In this document: piece after piece, positions 55,692 to 62,431 of the stretch
How the letters are laid out: every line of letters begins with the position of its first letter
Numbering within the stretch: position 1 is the stretch's first letter
DNA from: an uncultured Celeribacter sp.
GTDB taxonomy: Bacteria; Pseudomonadota; Alphaproteobacteria; Rhodobacterales; Rhodobacteraceae
Direction: 5' to 3'
DNA length: 64,000 bases
Assembly: GCF_963676475.1 (NCBI RefSeq)
Contig: NZ_OY781106.1
Span: 1,364,001-1,428,000 of the forward strand
Made by a program: the position numbers and the translations under genes
Notes under the pieces: model-generated
Seen by the model: the letters and a program-made list of their open reading frames with translations, nothing else
Told to the model about the DNA's origin: nothing
Databases searched by the model: none

Positions 55692-56037
55692 GGATGATCC
55701 GGTAGGTAAGGACGTCGAGTTGGACCCGAAAGATGCGGCGGGGCTGACGCTGTTGCGTCGGCTGGTCACCGGGCTTTTGGGGGTGATGATTGTCGGGTTT
55801 CTAGTGCTGATTGGCTTCCTTGTCACGCGCTTCCCGGATTTCGAGGAAACGGGCACCAATACGGGCCCTGCGCTGAGCTGGCCCGAGACGCTCGATCTGC
55901 CCGAAGGTGTCACGCCCGAGGCGGTGACGCGTGGGTCCGATTGGGTTGCTGTGGTGGCCGGGGATGAGATTTTGATTTTCGAGGCCGCGACCGGCGCGCT
56001 GCGCCGGAGGATTGCCGTCGAAATGCCGTCGAACTGA
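55690..56037 (+). CDS. DUF6476 family small membrane protein
   Basis: 115 residues from the ATG at 55690, with AAAGGAG 12 bases upstream; another ATG 7 codons earlier (55669) is possible. One membrane helix (LVTGLLGVMIVGFLVLIGFL, about 27-48) is followed by a periplasmic domain with GVTPEAVTRGSDWVAVVAGDEILIF. The family is found in Rhodobacterales and has no known function. Its start overlaps the divergent rluD start. Confidence 0.82.
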   Translation: MDDPVGKDVELDPKDAAGLTLLRRLVTGLLGVMIVGFLVLIGFLVTRFPDFEETGTNTGPALSWPETLDLPEGVTPEAVTRGSDWVAVVAGDEILIFEAATGALRRRIAVEMPSN

Positions 56038-56202
56038 CCTCGAACTGAACTCTAACTGAACTGGGCACTCAATTTTTCGAAAATTCGCGGCTCTGAAACA
56101 GAGAACGCGGCGCCCTCCCCTGCGCCGCGTTCCTCCCCCCGAACATGAGGCCCGTGACAGGCCAATTGTCGGGAGTGTTCGCATTGGGTCCAACCGCTCC
56201 GA

Positions 56203-56313
56203 TCAGGTGCCTTTTGTTTTGCCTTTGCAGCACTCACAGGCTGCATAAGCAAACAATGCGACCGGAAGCAGGACCAGGGCCGAATAGGCCAATCCTACGA
56301 CATAAAGGTGCAT
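56203..56313 (-). CDS. 36-residue membrane microprotein with a Cys-rich tail
   Basis: ATG at 56313 with GGGAGGA about 5 bases upstream, stop at 56203. A single hydrophobic helix (LAYSALVLLPVALFAYAA) is followed by CECCKGKTKGT. The helix, the Cys cluster and the good ribosome-binding site argue for a real small protein; the Cys cluster could bind metal or be lipid/redox modified. Function unknown. The 165 bases between it and the DUF6476 stop (56038-56202) show nothing I recognise. Confidence 0.6.
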   Translation of the reverse strand: MHLYVVGLAYSALVLLPVALFAYAACECCKGKTKGT

Positions 56314-56765
56314 GATGTCCTCCCTGATTGAAAGACTAACATGCAATTCACCGAATTGCTACATTTTGTCGCAGGCCAATGCAAGCCCGGAATCTCGCCT
56401 TGAAGTTCGAGGGTTAGCCGAATGAACCGCTCCATTTCCGTGCGCATCGCCTTGGCCCGCGCACTGAGCAAACGTCCCGTCGGCCAGACCACGTAAATCT
56501 CGCGCGCGAGACCGCGCCAGTCGGGCAAGAGATGCACCAGCCGACCGGCCTCGAAATCGCCGCCCAGCTCGGACACCGGCAAAAGCGCAATCCCCGCCCG
56601 TCCCGCGCCATGCCCACCGTCGTCACAAGATCTTCGAAGGCGGCGGCGGCGGAGAGCGTCAAAACGCGGGTCTCTTGGGTCTGCCGATGGGTGAGCCGCC
56701 ACTGCGGCAGGATGCGCAGGCCAAGCTGACATCGGTGAGCAGTGCGATCGCGCGGACCGTCCCAT
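56295..56765 (-). pseudogene. Frameshifted C-terminal remnant of a LysR family regulator
   Basis: One minus-strand frame reads GRAGIALLPVSELGGDFEAG and RLVHLLPDWRGLAREIYVVW, typical of the end of a LysR effector-binding domain. The part before it (RVLTLSAAAAFEDLVTTVGM) is in another frame, shifted near 56605. The helix-turn-helix and first half of the effector domain are absent. This is a decayed gene rather than a functional regulator. Confidence 0.75.
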
Positions 56766-56828
56766 AAACCGAACTCATCCAAGTCGCACTTAATATGCTG
56801 TGCACTCAAATATGTCGGGGGGTGGGAG

Positions 56829-56905
56829 TGGTACCACCTCCCCGGCTCGAACGGGGGACCTCCTGATCCACAATCAGGCGCTCTAACCAACTGAGCTAAG
56901 GCGGC
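56829..56905 (-). tRNA. tRNA-His(GUG)
   Basis: 77 nt on the minus strand: acceptor GCCGCCT paired with AGGTGGT including G-U pairs at 1-72 and 4-69, discriminator A73, encoded CCA, anticodon stem CCTGA/TCAGG with loop TTGTGGA (anticodon GTG), T arm CCCCG-TTCGAGC-CGGGG. The base before position 1 is T, so the usual extra G-1 is not encoded, and A73 replaces C73. Confidence 0.95.
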
Positions 56906-57093
56906 ACTGTCGGGGGATTTACTGTCCTGTGATGATGAATGCAAGAGGCAGTTTGGACAAAACCGCGCTTTGACAGTCAGATTTTTCGCAAAACACTTCT
57001 CTGTGCAAAGGGGCGAGGCCGCGCGGGCCCAGAGCCGACTTGCCTCATCTGCTGCAAACGCGTAAACGGCTTGGCATCCACAAAGGAGCCATC

Positions 57094-57285
57094 ATGGGTA
57101 TCAATTCGGAAAAAGACATCGAAGCCAATCTTCAGATCGGGCCGACCACGCTTGGCATGGTGCGCATGTTCATCGAGGCGACGGGTGGCATCGAGATTCC
57201 GATGGATTTCGAGCCGGAAGAGGCCGAAGAGATCGCCGAGGAGCTGCGCGCAGCTGCCGCACAAGCGCGTAAGCTGGCGAAGTAA
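57094..57285 (+). CDS. DUF6324 family small protein
   Basis: 63 residues from the ATG at 57094, with AAAGGAG 6 bases upstream. The protein MGINSEKDIEANLQIGPTTL and onward, ending in an acidic helix (EPEEAEEIAEELRAAAAQAR), matches the DUF6324 family known from Rhodobacterales. Soluble, no known function. Confidence 0.8.
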   Translation: MGINSEKDIEANLQIGPTTLGMVRMFIEATGGIEIPMDFEPEEAEEIAEELRAAAAQARKLAK

Positions 57286-57341
57286 GCTCACGCCAGAGAG
57301 GTCATCTGCCTCCGGCGGGAGTATTGTCCCCACGAAGAAGA

Positions 57342-57827
57342 CTATTTTTCTTTGAACATGCCGTTTTCCTTGAACATTCCAGCGACGCCCGGATCGCGGT
57401 AGCTCTGGAGCCGCGCGGCGGCGGTGCGGGCGAAGATCATGTGGATTTTCTTGCGCCGCGCAGGTGGCAATTTGTCTTCATCGGGCATTCGTACAATCTC
57501 GGCGCCATAGCCATCCGCGAGGATGAGGCCCGCGTCTTCGGGCAGAATCTCGACCGGAAACTCGGCATCGACCGCGAAGAAATAGCGGTCGCACCAGTCC
57601 AGATAGCCCTGCCATTTGCTGTCCGACATAAAATCGGCACGGCTGGATTTGCATTCGATCACCCAGACCTCGCCCTTGGGTCCCAAGGCCATGACATCGA
57701 CGCGCAGGCCGCGCGCGGGGACGAGTTCCTCGACACAGGTAAAATCATGGCTGCGCATGTGGCGTGAGACGCCGCGGGCCAGACGTTGGCCGGGTTGGAA
57801 GGTGGTGATGTCGCTTGGATCAGGCAT
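57342..57827 (-). CDS. mmcB: MmcB family DNA repair protein
   Basis: 161 residues from the ATG at 57827 (MPDPSDITTF); the frame continues 57 codons upstream over a likely RNA gene. A PD-(D/E)xK nuclease core is seen in GLRVDVMALGPKGEVWVIECKSSRADF. In Caulobacter MmcB is part of the SOS response to DNA crosslinks. No LexA box was recognised upstream. The C-terminal tail contains a short duplicated FKE motif (MFKENGMFKEK). Confidence 0.88.
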   Translation of the reverse strand: MPDPSDITTFQPGQRLARGVSRHMRSHDFTCVEELVPARGLRVDVMALGPKGEVWVIECKSSRADFMSDSKWQGYLDWCDRYFFAVDAEFPVEILPEDAGLILADGYGAEIVRMPDEDKLPPARRKKIHMIFARTAAARLQSYRDPGVAGMFKENGMFKEK

Positions 57828-57914
57828 GTGCGCATATCTGGGGCAAATGGGCGAGAATTTCAACGCCCTGCCCCTCTGCCCCTTGTCCTTCTCCTGTGTT
57901 CGCCCTATCTCGGG

Positions 57915-58085
57915 CTGAGGCGGGATCTGCTCGTTTCGTACACATGGGCGCAAGACTCCGGAGGCCTTACGCAACCGAATGGGAGCTGGCTCTGTCAAGA
58001 CCCTGGTTTTGTTACCTGGCGCCCACCTGATATATCAGGCATCGGGAGCAAAGCGTCGCTACGGATGCTGCGGTCCCCCGCCGCC
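57915..58085 (+). ncRNA. ssrS: Probable 6S RNA
   Basis: The segment folds as a long hairpin of about 165 nt: closing stem GGCGGGA (57919) with TCCCCCGCC (to 58084), an asymmetric central bubble whose 3' side holds a small hairpin (GCATC...GATGC, 58039-58068), a second stem TGGGCGC/GCGCCCA (57945 and 58019) and an apical arm. A strong terminator follows. This is the architecture of 6S RNA, which inhibits sigma-70 RNA polymerase in stationary phase. Identification rests on structure and size read by eye, not on a covariance-model hit. Confidence 0.55.
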
Positions 58086-58090
58086 TTACC

Positions 58091-58121
58091 AAAAAACGCG
58101 CCTCTCGGGGCGCGTTTTTTA
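58091..58121 (+). terminator. Bidirectional rho-independent terminator
   Basis: AAAAAACGCGCC and GGGGCGCGTTTTTT pair around a short loop with U-runs on both strands. It would end the 6S-like RNA on the plus strand and the nusB-linked membrane protein gene on the minus strand. Confidence 0.85.
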
Positions 58122-58137
58122 TTGGAAACTCTATGGA

Positions 58138-58449
58138 TTAGCGGCGCCGGGACTGCGCCTCGACGGGGATCGGCTCAAGGGCGGTGAGCGGCATGTCATC
58201 GCGTTTGCCGCCCTGATCACCGTCCTCGCGTTCGGCCATGCGCATGATCGAAATGGCGAATTGCACGCCGGAGAAGACGATCCCATTGGCGAACCACAAG
58301 ACGATCACGGCGATGATGCCCGCATCGTTATGCGTCACCAGATGCCAGAGATTGGCCACGTTGAAATACAAAAGCGTCGCCACGAAAGCGGCGGCGATGG
58401 CAAAGCCGATCAGCACTTGGGTGATGTAGAGTTTGACCAGTTTGGGCAT
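58138..58449 (-). CDS. Small membrane protein at the end of the rib-nusB cluster
   Basis: 103 residues from the ATG at 58449, with GGGAG about 8 bases upstream; a longer frame to 58563 is not supported. Two membrane helices (VLIGFAIAAAFVATLLYFNV and GIIAVIVLWFANGIVFSGVQ) are followed by a polar tail. Function unknown. It lies downstream of nusB beyond a tandem repeat array and ends at a bidirectional terminator. Confidence 0.75.
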   Translation of the reverse strand: MPKLVKLYITQVLIGFAIAAAFVATLLYFNVANLWHLVTHNDAGIIAVIVLWFANGIVFSGVQFAISIMRMAEREDGDQGGKRDDMPLTALEPIPVEAQSRRR

Positions 58450-58585
58450 GGCAGCGCTCCCGACGTGAAACATATTCAAGAAGTGTAGCACGTCGGGTAG
58501 AATTTTCCAGCTGCATTCCGTCGCAGGCGAAACGCAAACGCCCCGCAAAATGCGAGGCGTCATGAGGCCGATGCGGGCTTCAAGT

Positions 58586-58779
58586 GGCTTTAAAAAGCCT
58601 CGGGGCGCGCTTCACATGTTTGCTTTGCTCGCTCTCACTACGGCTTTAAAAAGCCTCCGGTCGAGCCTCACTGCTTGATTTGCTCGTTCTCCCTACGGCC
58701 TTAAAAGGCCTCCGGTCGAGCCTCACTGCTTGATTTGCTCGTTCTCCCTACGGCGTTAAAAGGCCTCCGGTCGAGCCTC
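58586..58779. repeat. 55-bp tandem repeat array covering the nusB 3' end
   Basis: Units begin at 58638, 58693 and 58748 (period 55) with a diverged unit from about 58582. Each holds a short hairpin (GGCTTTAAAAAGCC or GGCCTTAAAAGGCC) and a GCCTCCGGTCGAGCCTC core. The last unit is the actual end of nusB (coding for EARPEAF and the stop), so the array is a serial duplication of the gene's 3' end into the downstream gap. Confidence 0.85.
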
Positions 58780-59241
58780 GCGGGCCATATGATCCAGCAC
58801 CGCATTGACGAATTTCGGCTCACGACCGTCGGGATAGAATGCCTTGGCGACATCCACGAATTCCACGATCACCACCTTAGGCGGCGTGCGGCCAGACAAA
58901 AGCTCGCCACCGGCCGCCCGGAACAGCGCGCGGAGCGTCGAGTCGATCCGTGCGATCGGCCATTTCGCCACCAAAGCCCGGTCGGTCATCTGGTCGATCT
59001 TGGCCTGATCGTTCACCGCGATCTCGGTGATCTCATGGAACAGGTCGCTGTCGCCGTCGATGAAGGTGCCCTCTTCCTCGGTCTCAAGACCGAAGAAATG
59101 GTCGTAGAACTGGCGACGCACCTTGTCGACGGTCATGTCGGCGGCTTCCATTTGAAACAGCGCCTGCACGGAGTACAGCCGCGCGGCAGATTTCATCTCG
59201 CGCTTCGAAGGCGGTTTCAGATGGGTGTTCTCTTCGGTCAT
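58756..59241 (-). CDS. nusB: Transcription antitermination factor NusB
   Basis: 161 residues from the ATG at 59241 (MTEENTHLK); the frame upstream overlaps ribH only as a shadow. Helical NusB fold with SAARLYSVQALFQME near the N terminus and RIDSTLRALFRAAGGELL and VIVEFVDVAKAF later. NusB works with NusE/S10 in rRNA antitermination. It is the last gene of the ribE-ribB-ribH-nusB operon, a common bacterial order. Its last codons lie inside a tandem repeat. Confidence 0.95.
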   Translation of the reverse strand: MTEENTHLKPPSKREMKSAARLYSVQALFQMEAADMTVDKVRRQFYDHFFGLETEEEGTFIDGDSDLFHEITEIAVNDQAKIDQMTDRALVAKWPIARIDSTLRALFRAAGGELLSGRTPPKVVIVEFVDVAKAFYPDGREPKFVNAVLDHMAREARPEAF

Positions 59242-59254
59242 TTTTATGCGTCCA

Positions 59255-59791
59255 TCAGGCTGGCTTGGTGTCACCGGCAAGCTTGATCGCGTCCGCGTGG
59301 AATCCCACGCCCTTGCTCGGAGCGGCCCATTTGCGCGAAAGCGCGATGAGATGCAAGGCCGCAGCCGCTGCCCCGCCGCCTTTATTTTGACCTTTGCTCT
59401 CGGCACGCACCACGGCTTGCTCGCGGTTTTCCACGGTCAGGATGCCGTTGCCGATGCAGAGACCTTGCAGGCCCATGAGCTGAAGCGCGCGCGAGCTGTC
59501 GTTGCAGACCGTCTCGTAATGCGTGGTTTCGCCCCGGATCACACAGCCCAGCGCGACGTAGCCGTCGAAGTTCGACATCTTGTCGGCGATGGAAATCGCG
59601 GTAGGAACTTCGAGCGCGCCCGGCACTTCGACCAAGTCCCAAGTGCCGCCGGCCTCCTCGATGGTGGACTTTGCGCCCGCGACCAGCTCGTCGGCGATGT
59701 CCTTATAATAAGGCGCCACGACGATCAGCAGTTTCACCGGCTCTTCGAATTTCGGCAGATCGAGAATGTGATGTTGTTCAGCAGCGGCCAT
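59255..59791 (-). CDS. ribH: 6,7-dimethyl-8-ribityllumazine synthase
   Basis: 178 residues. Lumazine synthase motifs are VAPYYKDIADELVAGA, VPGALEVPTAI, ALGCVIRGETTHYETVC (with the catalytic His) and GNGILTVENREQA. It condenses the RibB product with 5-amino-6-ribitylaminouracil. It sits 3 bases after ribB and 13 before nusB. The C-terminal tail of about 25 residues is a little longer than in E. coli. Confidence 0.96.
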   Translation of the reverse strand: MAAAEQHHILDLPKFEEPVKLLIVVAPYYKDIADELVAGAKSTIEEAGGTWDLVEVPGALEVPTAISIADKMSNFDGYVALGCVIRGETTHYETVCNDSSRALQLMGLQGLCIGNGILTVENREQAVVRAESKGQNKGGGAAAAALHLIALSRKWAAPSKGVGFHADAIKLAGDTKPA

Positions 59792-59794
59792 GGG

Positions 59795-60910
59795 TTATGC
59801 GCCTTCCGTAATTTTGCGTGTTCCGACGATTTCGAGACCAAAGGCCTCAAGCCCCGGCACTTTCGGTTGCGGGCTGTCGGTCACGAGGATCAGCTCATGC
59901 AGGCCCAGAGCGGCAAGGATTTCGGCGCCAAGGCCGTAGCGACGCAGGGTTTGCGGCGAGGCTTCGTCCTCTTCCGCCATTTTCATTCGCGTGTCACGCA
60001 AAAGGACGACCACACCGCGGCCCGCCTCGGCGATCAGCTCCATCGCGCCTTCCATCTCGCGCGATGTCTTGCCAATGCCCAAGACGTCTTCGAGCGGGTT
60101 GAGGTTGTGCACCCGAACCAAAGCCGGCTTGCCATCCGTCACATCGCCTTTGGTCAGAACGATATGTTCGGCGCCATGCAAATCATCGGTGTAAATCTGC
60201 ATATTCCAGTCGCCGCCGAATTCGGAGCTGACCGCACGGTCCGTCACCTTGGTCACGAGGTTGTCGTGACGGCGGCGATAGGCGATCAGATCGGAAATCG
60301 TGCCGATCTTGAGATTGTGCAACTGCGCAAAGCCCACAAGATCCGGCAGGCGCGACATGGTGCCGTCTTCGTTCATGATCTCACAGATCACCGAGCTGGG
60401 CATCAGACCCGCAAGACGCGCGACATCGACACCGGCTTCGGTGTGGCCCGCACGAACGAGCACGCCGCCATCGCGGGCGCGCAGCGGGAAGATATGTCCA
60501 GGCGTCGCGATGTCCTCGGCGGTTTTCGAAGGGTCAATCGCCACCGCAACGGTGCGCGCGCGGTCGTGCGCAGAAATACCCGTGGACACGCCCTCTTTCG
60601 CCTCGATGGAGACGGTAAAGGCGGTTTCGTGACGCGACGAGTTGCTCGACGCCATCATCGGCAGGCCCAACGCGTCGATCCGCTCACCCGTGAGCGTCAC
60701 ACAGATCAACCCGCGCCCGTAGGTCGCCATGAAATTGATCGCCTCAGGCGTCGCCATCTGCGACGGGATCACCAGATCGCCTTCGTTTTCGCGATCCTCA
60801 TGATCTACAAGGATAAACATCCGGCCATTGCGGGCGTCTTCAATGATTTCCTCGATGGGGGAAATGGCGGCGTGAAAGGTTTCGCTATCGGTCTTGGGTG
60901 TCTCAGACAT
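59795..60910 (-). CDS. ribB: DHBP synthase RibB with a degenerate GTP cyclohydrolase II-like domain
   Basis: 371 residues. The N-terminal 3,4-dihydroxy-2-butanone-4-phosphate synthase domain is intact: VDHEDRENEGDLV, LTGERIDALGLPMM, ISAHDRARTVA and RAGHTEAGVDVARLAGL. The C-terminal half aligns with GTP cyclohydrolase II but lacks its zinc Cys residues; the segment VRVHNLNPLEDVLGIGK replaces the ECLTGD...CDC stretch and the RQEGR motif is absent. This is the RibBX-type architecture, so only the DHBP step is expected here and a separate RibA should exist elsewhere in the genome. Confidence 0.9.
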   Translation of the reverse strand: MSETPKTDSETFHAAISPIEEIIEDARNGRMFILVDHEDRENEGDLVIPSQMATPEAINFMATYGRGLICVTLTGERIDALGLPMMASSNSSRHETAFTVSIEAKEGVSTGISAHDRARTVAVAIDPSKTAEDIATPGHIFPLRARDGGVLVRAGHTEAGVDVARLAGLMPSSVICEIMNEDGTMSRLPDLVGFAQLHNLKIGTISDLIAYRRRHDNLVTKVTDRAVSSEFGGDWNMQIYTDDLHGAEHIVLTKGDVTDGKPALVRVHNLNPLEDVLGIGKTSREMEGAMELIAEAGRGVVVLLRDTRMKMAEEDEASPQTLRRYGLGAEILAALGLHELILVTDSPQPKVPGLEAFGLEIVGTRKITEGA

Positions 60911-61062
60911 GGTCGGTATCGGCGGCTTTCTGGGGATTCAGTCGCCTTTCCGTACAGGTTTGCGCGCCCAAACGCCAGCCTCATCACACGCACATGGTCC
61001 GGTCGTTTCGCGCACCCTGTCCGAAAAGACAGGCTTCCCTTTGAAAACCCGTGTCGAAAGCC

Positions 61063-61632
61063 TCAACCTCCAAAGAAAACCGGCGCCTCGATCTGGCCGC
61101 CAAGCTTGCCCGCCATCAGCCAGTCCGCCTCAAAGGGCGCATCCGCGATGAGCACCACACCCGCGCGCGGAAGTTTCGGACCCAAAAGCGCAGACAGACG
61201 GGCACGCTGCGTGCTCCAGGGGGCATAGGGCGCCGGGGCTGCGGCGGCTTTGTCGATGCCCTCCATGGTCTCAATCAGCTCCGGCACAAGCGGATGATGG
61301 GCGGCGACCAGACGCGTGGCCTTCACCTGCGCCAGTTTGTCAGCATAGGCCACGGGCATCCGATCACCCTGACGGATCAACCGCAAGGCATTGGAAGAGA
61401 ACAAAAAGCCGATCACATCGCGGCCGGTGCAAGTCCGGATGGACGCGTAGGATTTATACGGCAGCCCCAGTTCCTCGGCCCGACGCACCCGCCGACGAAT
61501 GACCTCAATGGGCAGGGTCTCCCCCATCAGCCCCTTGCGCGCCTTTTTCCAAAGATAGCGGCGATAGCCGACGCCAGCATCAAGGGCCGGACCACCATTG
61601 TGGCCGACCCCATGGAGCGGCGGGCGGCTCAT
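61063..61632 (-). CDS. Protein of unknown function inside the riboflavin operon
   Basis: 189 residues from the ATG at 61632, which overlaps the ribE stop (ATGA) and has AGGAG 8 bases upstream. It starts MSRPPLHGVGHNGGPALD, a short Gly/His motif seen in several alphaproteobacterial proteins; a basic helical stretch follows, and the end is ALLGPKLPRAGVVLIADAPF with a strand-rich look. I recognise no catalytic motif. Translational coupling to ribE suggests a role tied to riboflavin or a flavin product. The 152 bases between it and ribB hold no gene. Confidence 0.75.
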   Translation of the reverse strand: MSRPPLHGVGHNGGPALDAGVGYRRYLWKKARKGLMGETLPIEVIRRRVRRAEELGLPYKSYASIRTCTGRDVIGFLFSSNALRLIRQGDRMPVAYADKLAQVKATRLVAAHHPLVPELIETMEGIDKAAAAPAPYAPWSTQRARLSALLGPKLPRAGVVLIADAPFEADWLMAGKLGGQIEAPVFFGG

Positions 61633-62228
61633 GCCTGCCACTCCTGAAGTCGCGCCACGTAGCGCGCAAGTGTGTCGATTTCGAGGTTGACCTTATCGCC
61701 CACCTTCGCGCGGCCCCAGGTCGTCACCTCTTGAGTGTGCGGAATGACGTTGATGCCAAAGCTGGTGCCCTCGACCTCATTCACCGTCAAGGACGTGCCG
61801 TTCAAGGCCACCGAGCCTTTCGGCGCGATGAATTTCGCAAGAGCCTCCGGCGCGTCAAACTTGATCCGCGTGCTGTCGCCCTCGTCCACCATGGCGATGA
61901 TCTCGGCGACGCCATCGACATGACCCGACACGATATGCCCGCCCAACTCGTCACCGAGTTTCAAGGCGCGCTCCAGGTTAAGTTTTTTGCCCACGTTCCA
62001 AGCCGAAATGTTCGTCTTCGACACGCTCTCGGCGGAGATTTCCACGTCGAACCAGTTTTGCGGATCGGTTCCGAGCGCAATCACCGTGAGGCACACGCCG
62101 TCACAGGCAATCGACGCCCCGATCTCGATCCCGTCGACATCATAGGCACAGCCGATCCGCGCCCGCAGATCGCCGCGCTTTTCCAGTTCCAGAACGGTGC
62201 CGATGTCCGTGACGATCCCTGTGAACAT
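61629..62228 (-). CDS. ribE: Riboflavin synthase alpha subunit
   Basis: 199 residues from the ATG at 62228 (MFTGIVTDIG), with AGGAG 7 bases upstream; the frame runs 7 codons further. Two lumazine-binding barrels are seen: the first starts at MFTGIV, the second at ALKLGDELGGHIVSGHVDG, with GVCLTV and GTSLTVNEV in equivalent places. It dismutates two lumazines to riboflavin. It is the first visible gene of the leftward rib operon; I saw no FMN riboswitch in the 200 bases upstream. Confidence 0.95.
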   Translation of the reverse strand: MFTGIVTDIGTVLELEKRGDLRARIGCAYDVDGIEIGASIACDGVCLTVIALGTDPQNWFDVEISAESVSKTNISAWNVGKKLNLERALKLGDELGGHIVSGHVDGVAEIIAMVDEGDSTRIKFDAPEALAKFIAPKGSVALNGTSLTVNEVEGTSFGINVIPHTQEVTTWGRAKVGDKVNLEIDTLARYVARLQEWQA

Positions 62229-62431
62229 GTCTTCTCCTGTCGGGCTCAAGTGCTTTGCTTTCAGAGGTAGCGCCCCCTGCGCCCAGCTGCAAGCGGTGGT
62301 GATACGTCATTCCTCAGGGAATATTCACCTTTTTCGGGAATGCTCCGACCGGGACTGTCGCATTTCTCGTTCTCGATGCGTCTCCCCGGCCACAAATCTG
62401 CCCGATTTTTTAGGCAAACAGAACTTTAACC

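Noticed and set aside
58582..58779. CRISPR array
   Set aside because: The repeats are contiguous 55-bp units without unique spacers and derive from the nusB 3' end.
59225..61228. 667-codon open frame on the plus strand
   Set aside because: Antisense to ribH, ribB and the HNGGP gene; no membrane or domain motifs.
62229..62431. FMN riboswitch upstream of ribE
   Set aside because: I looked for the conserved FMN-element blocks on the minus strand and found none.
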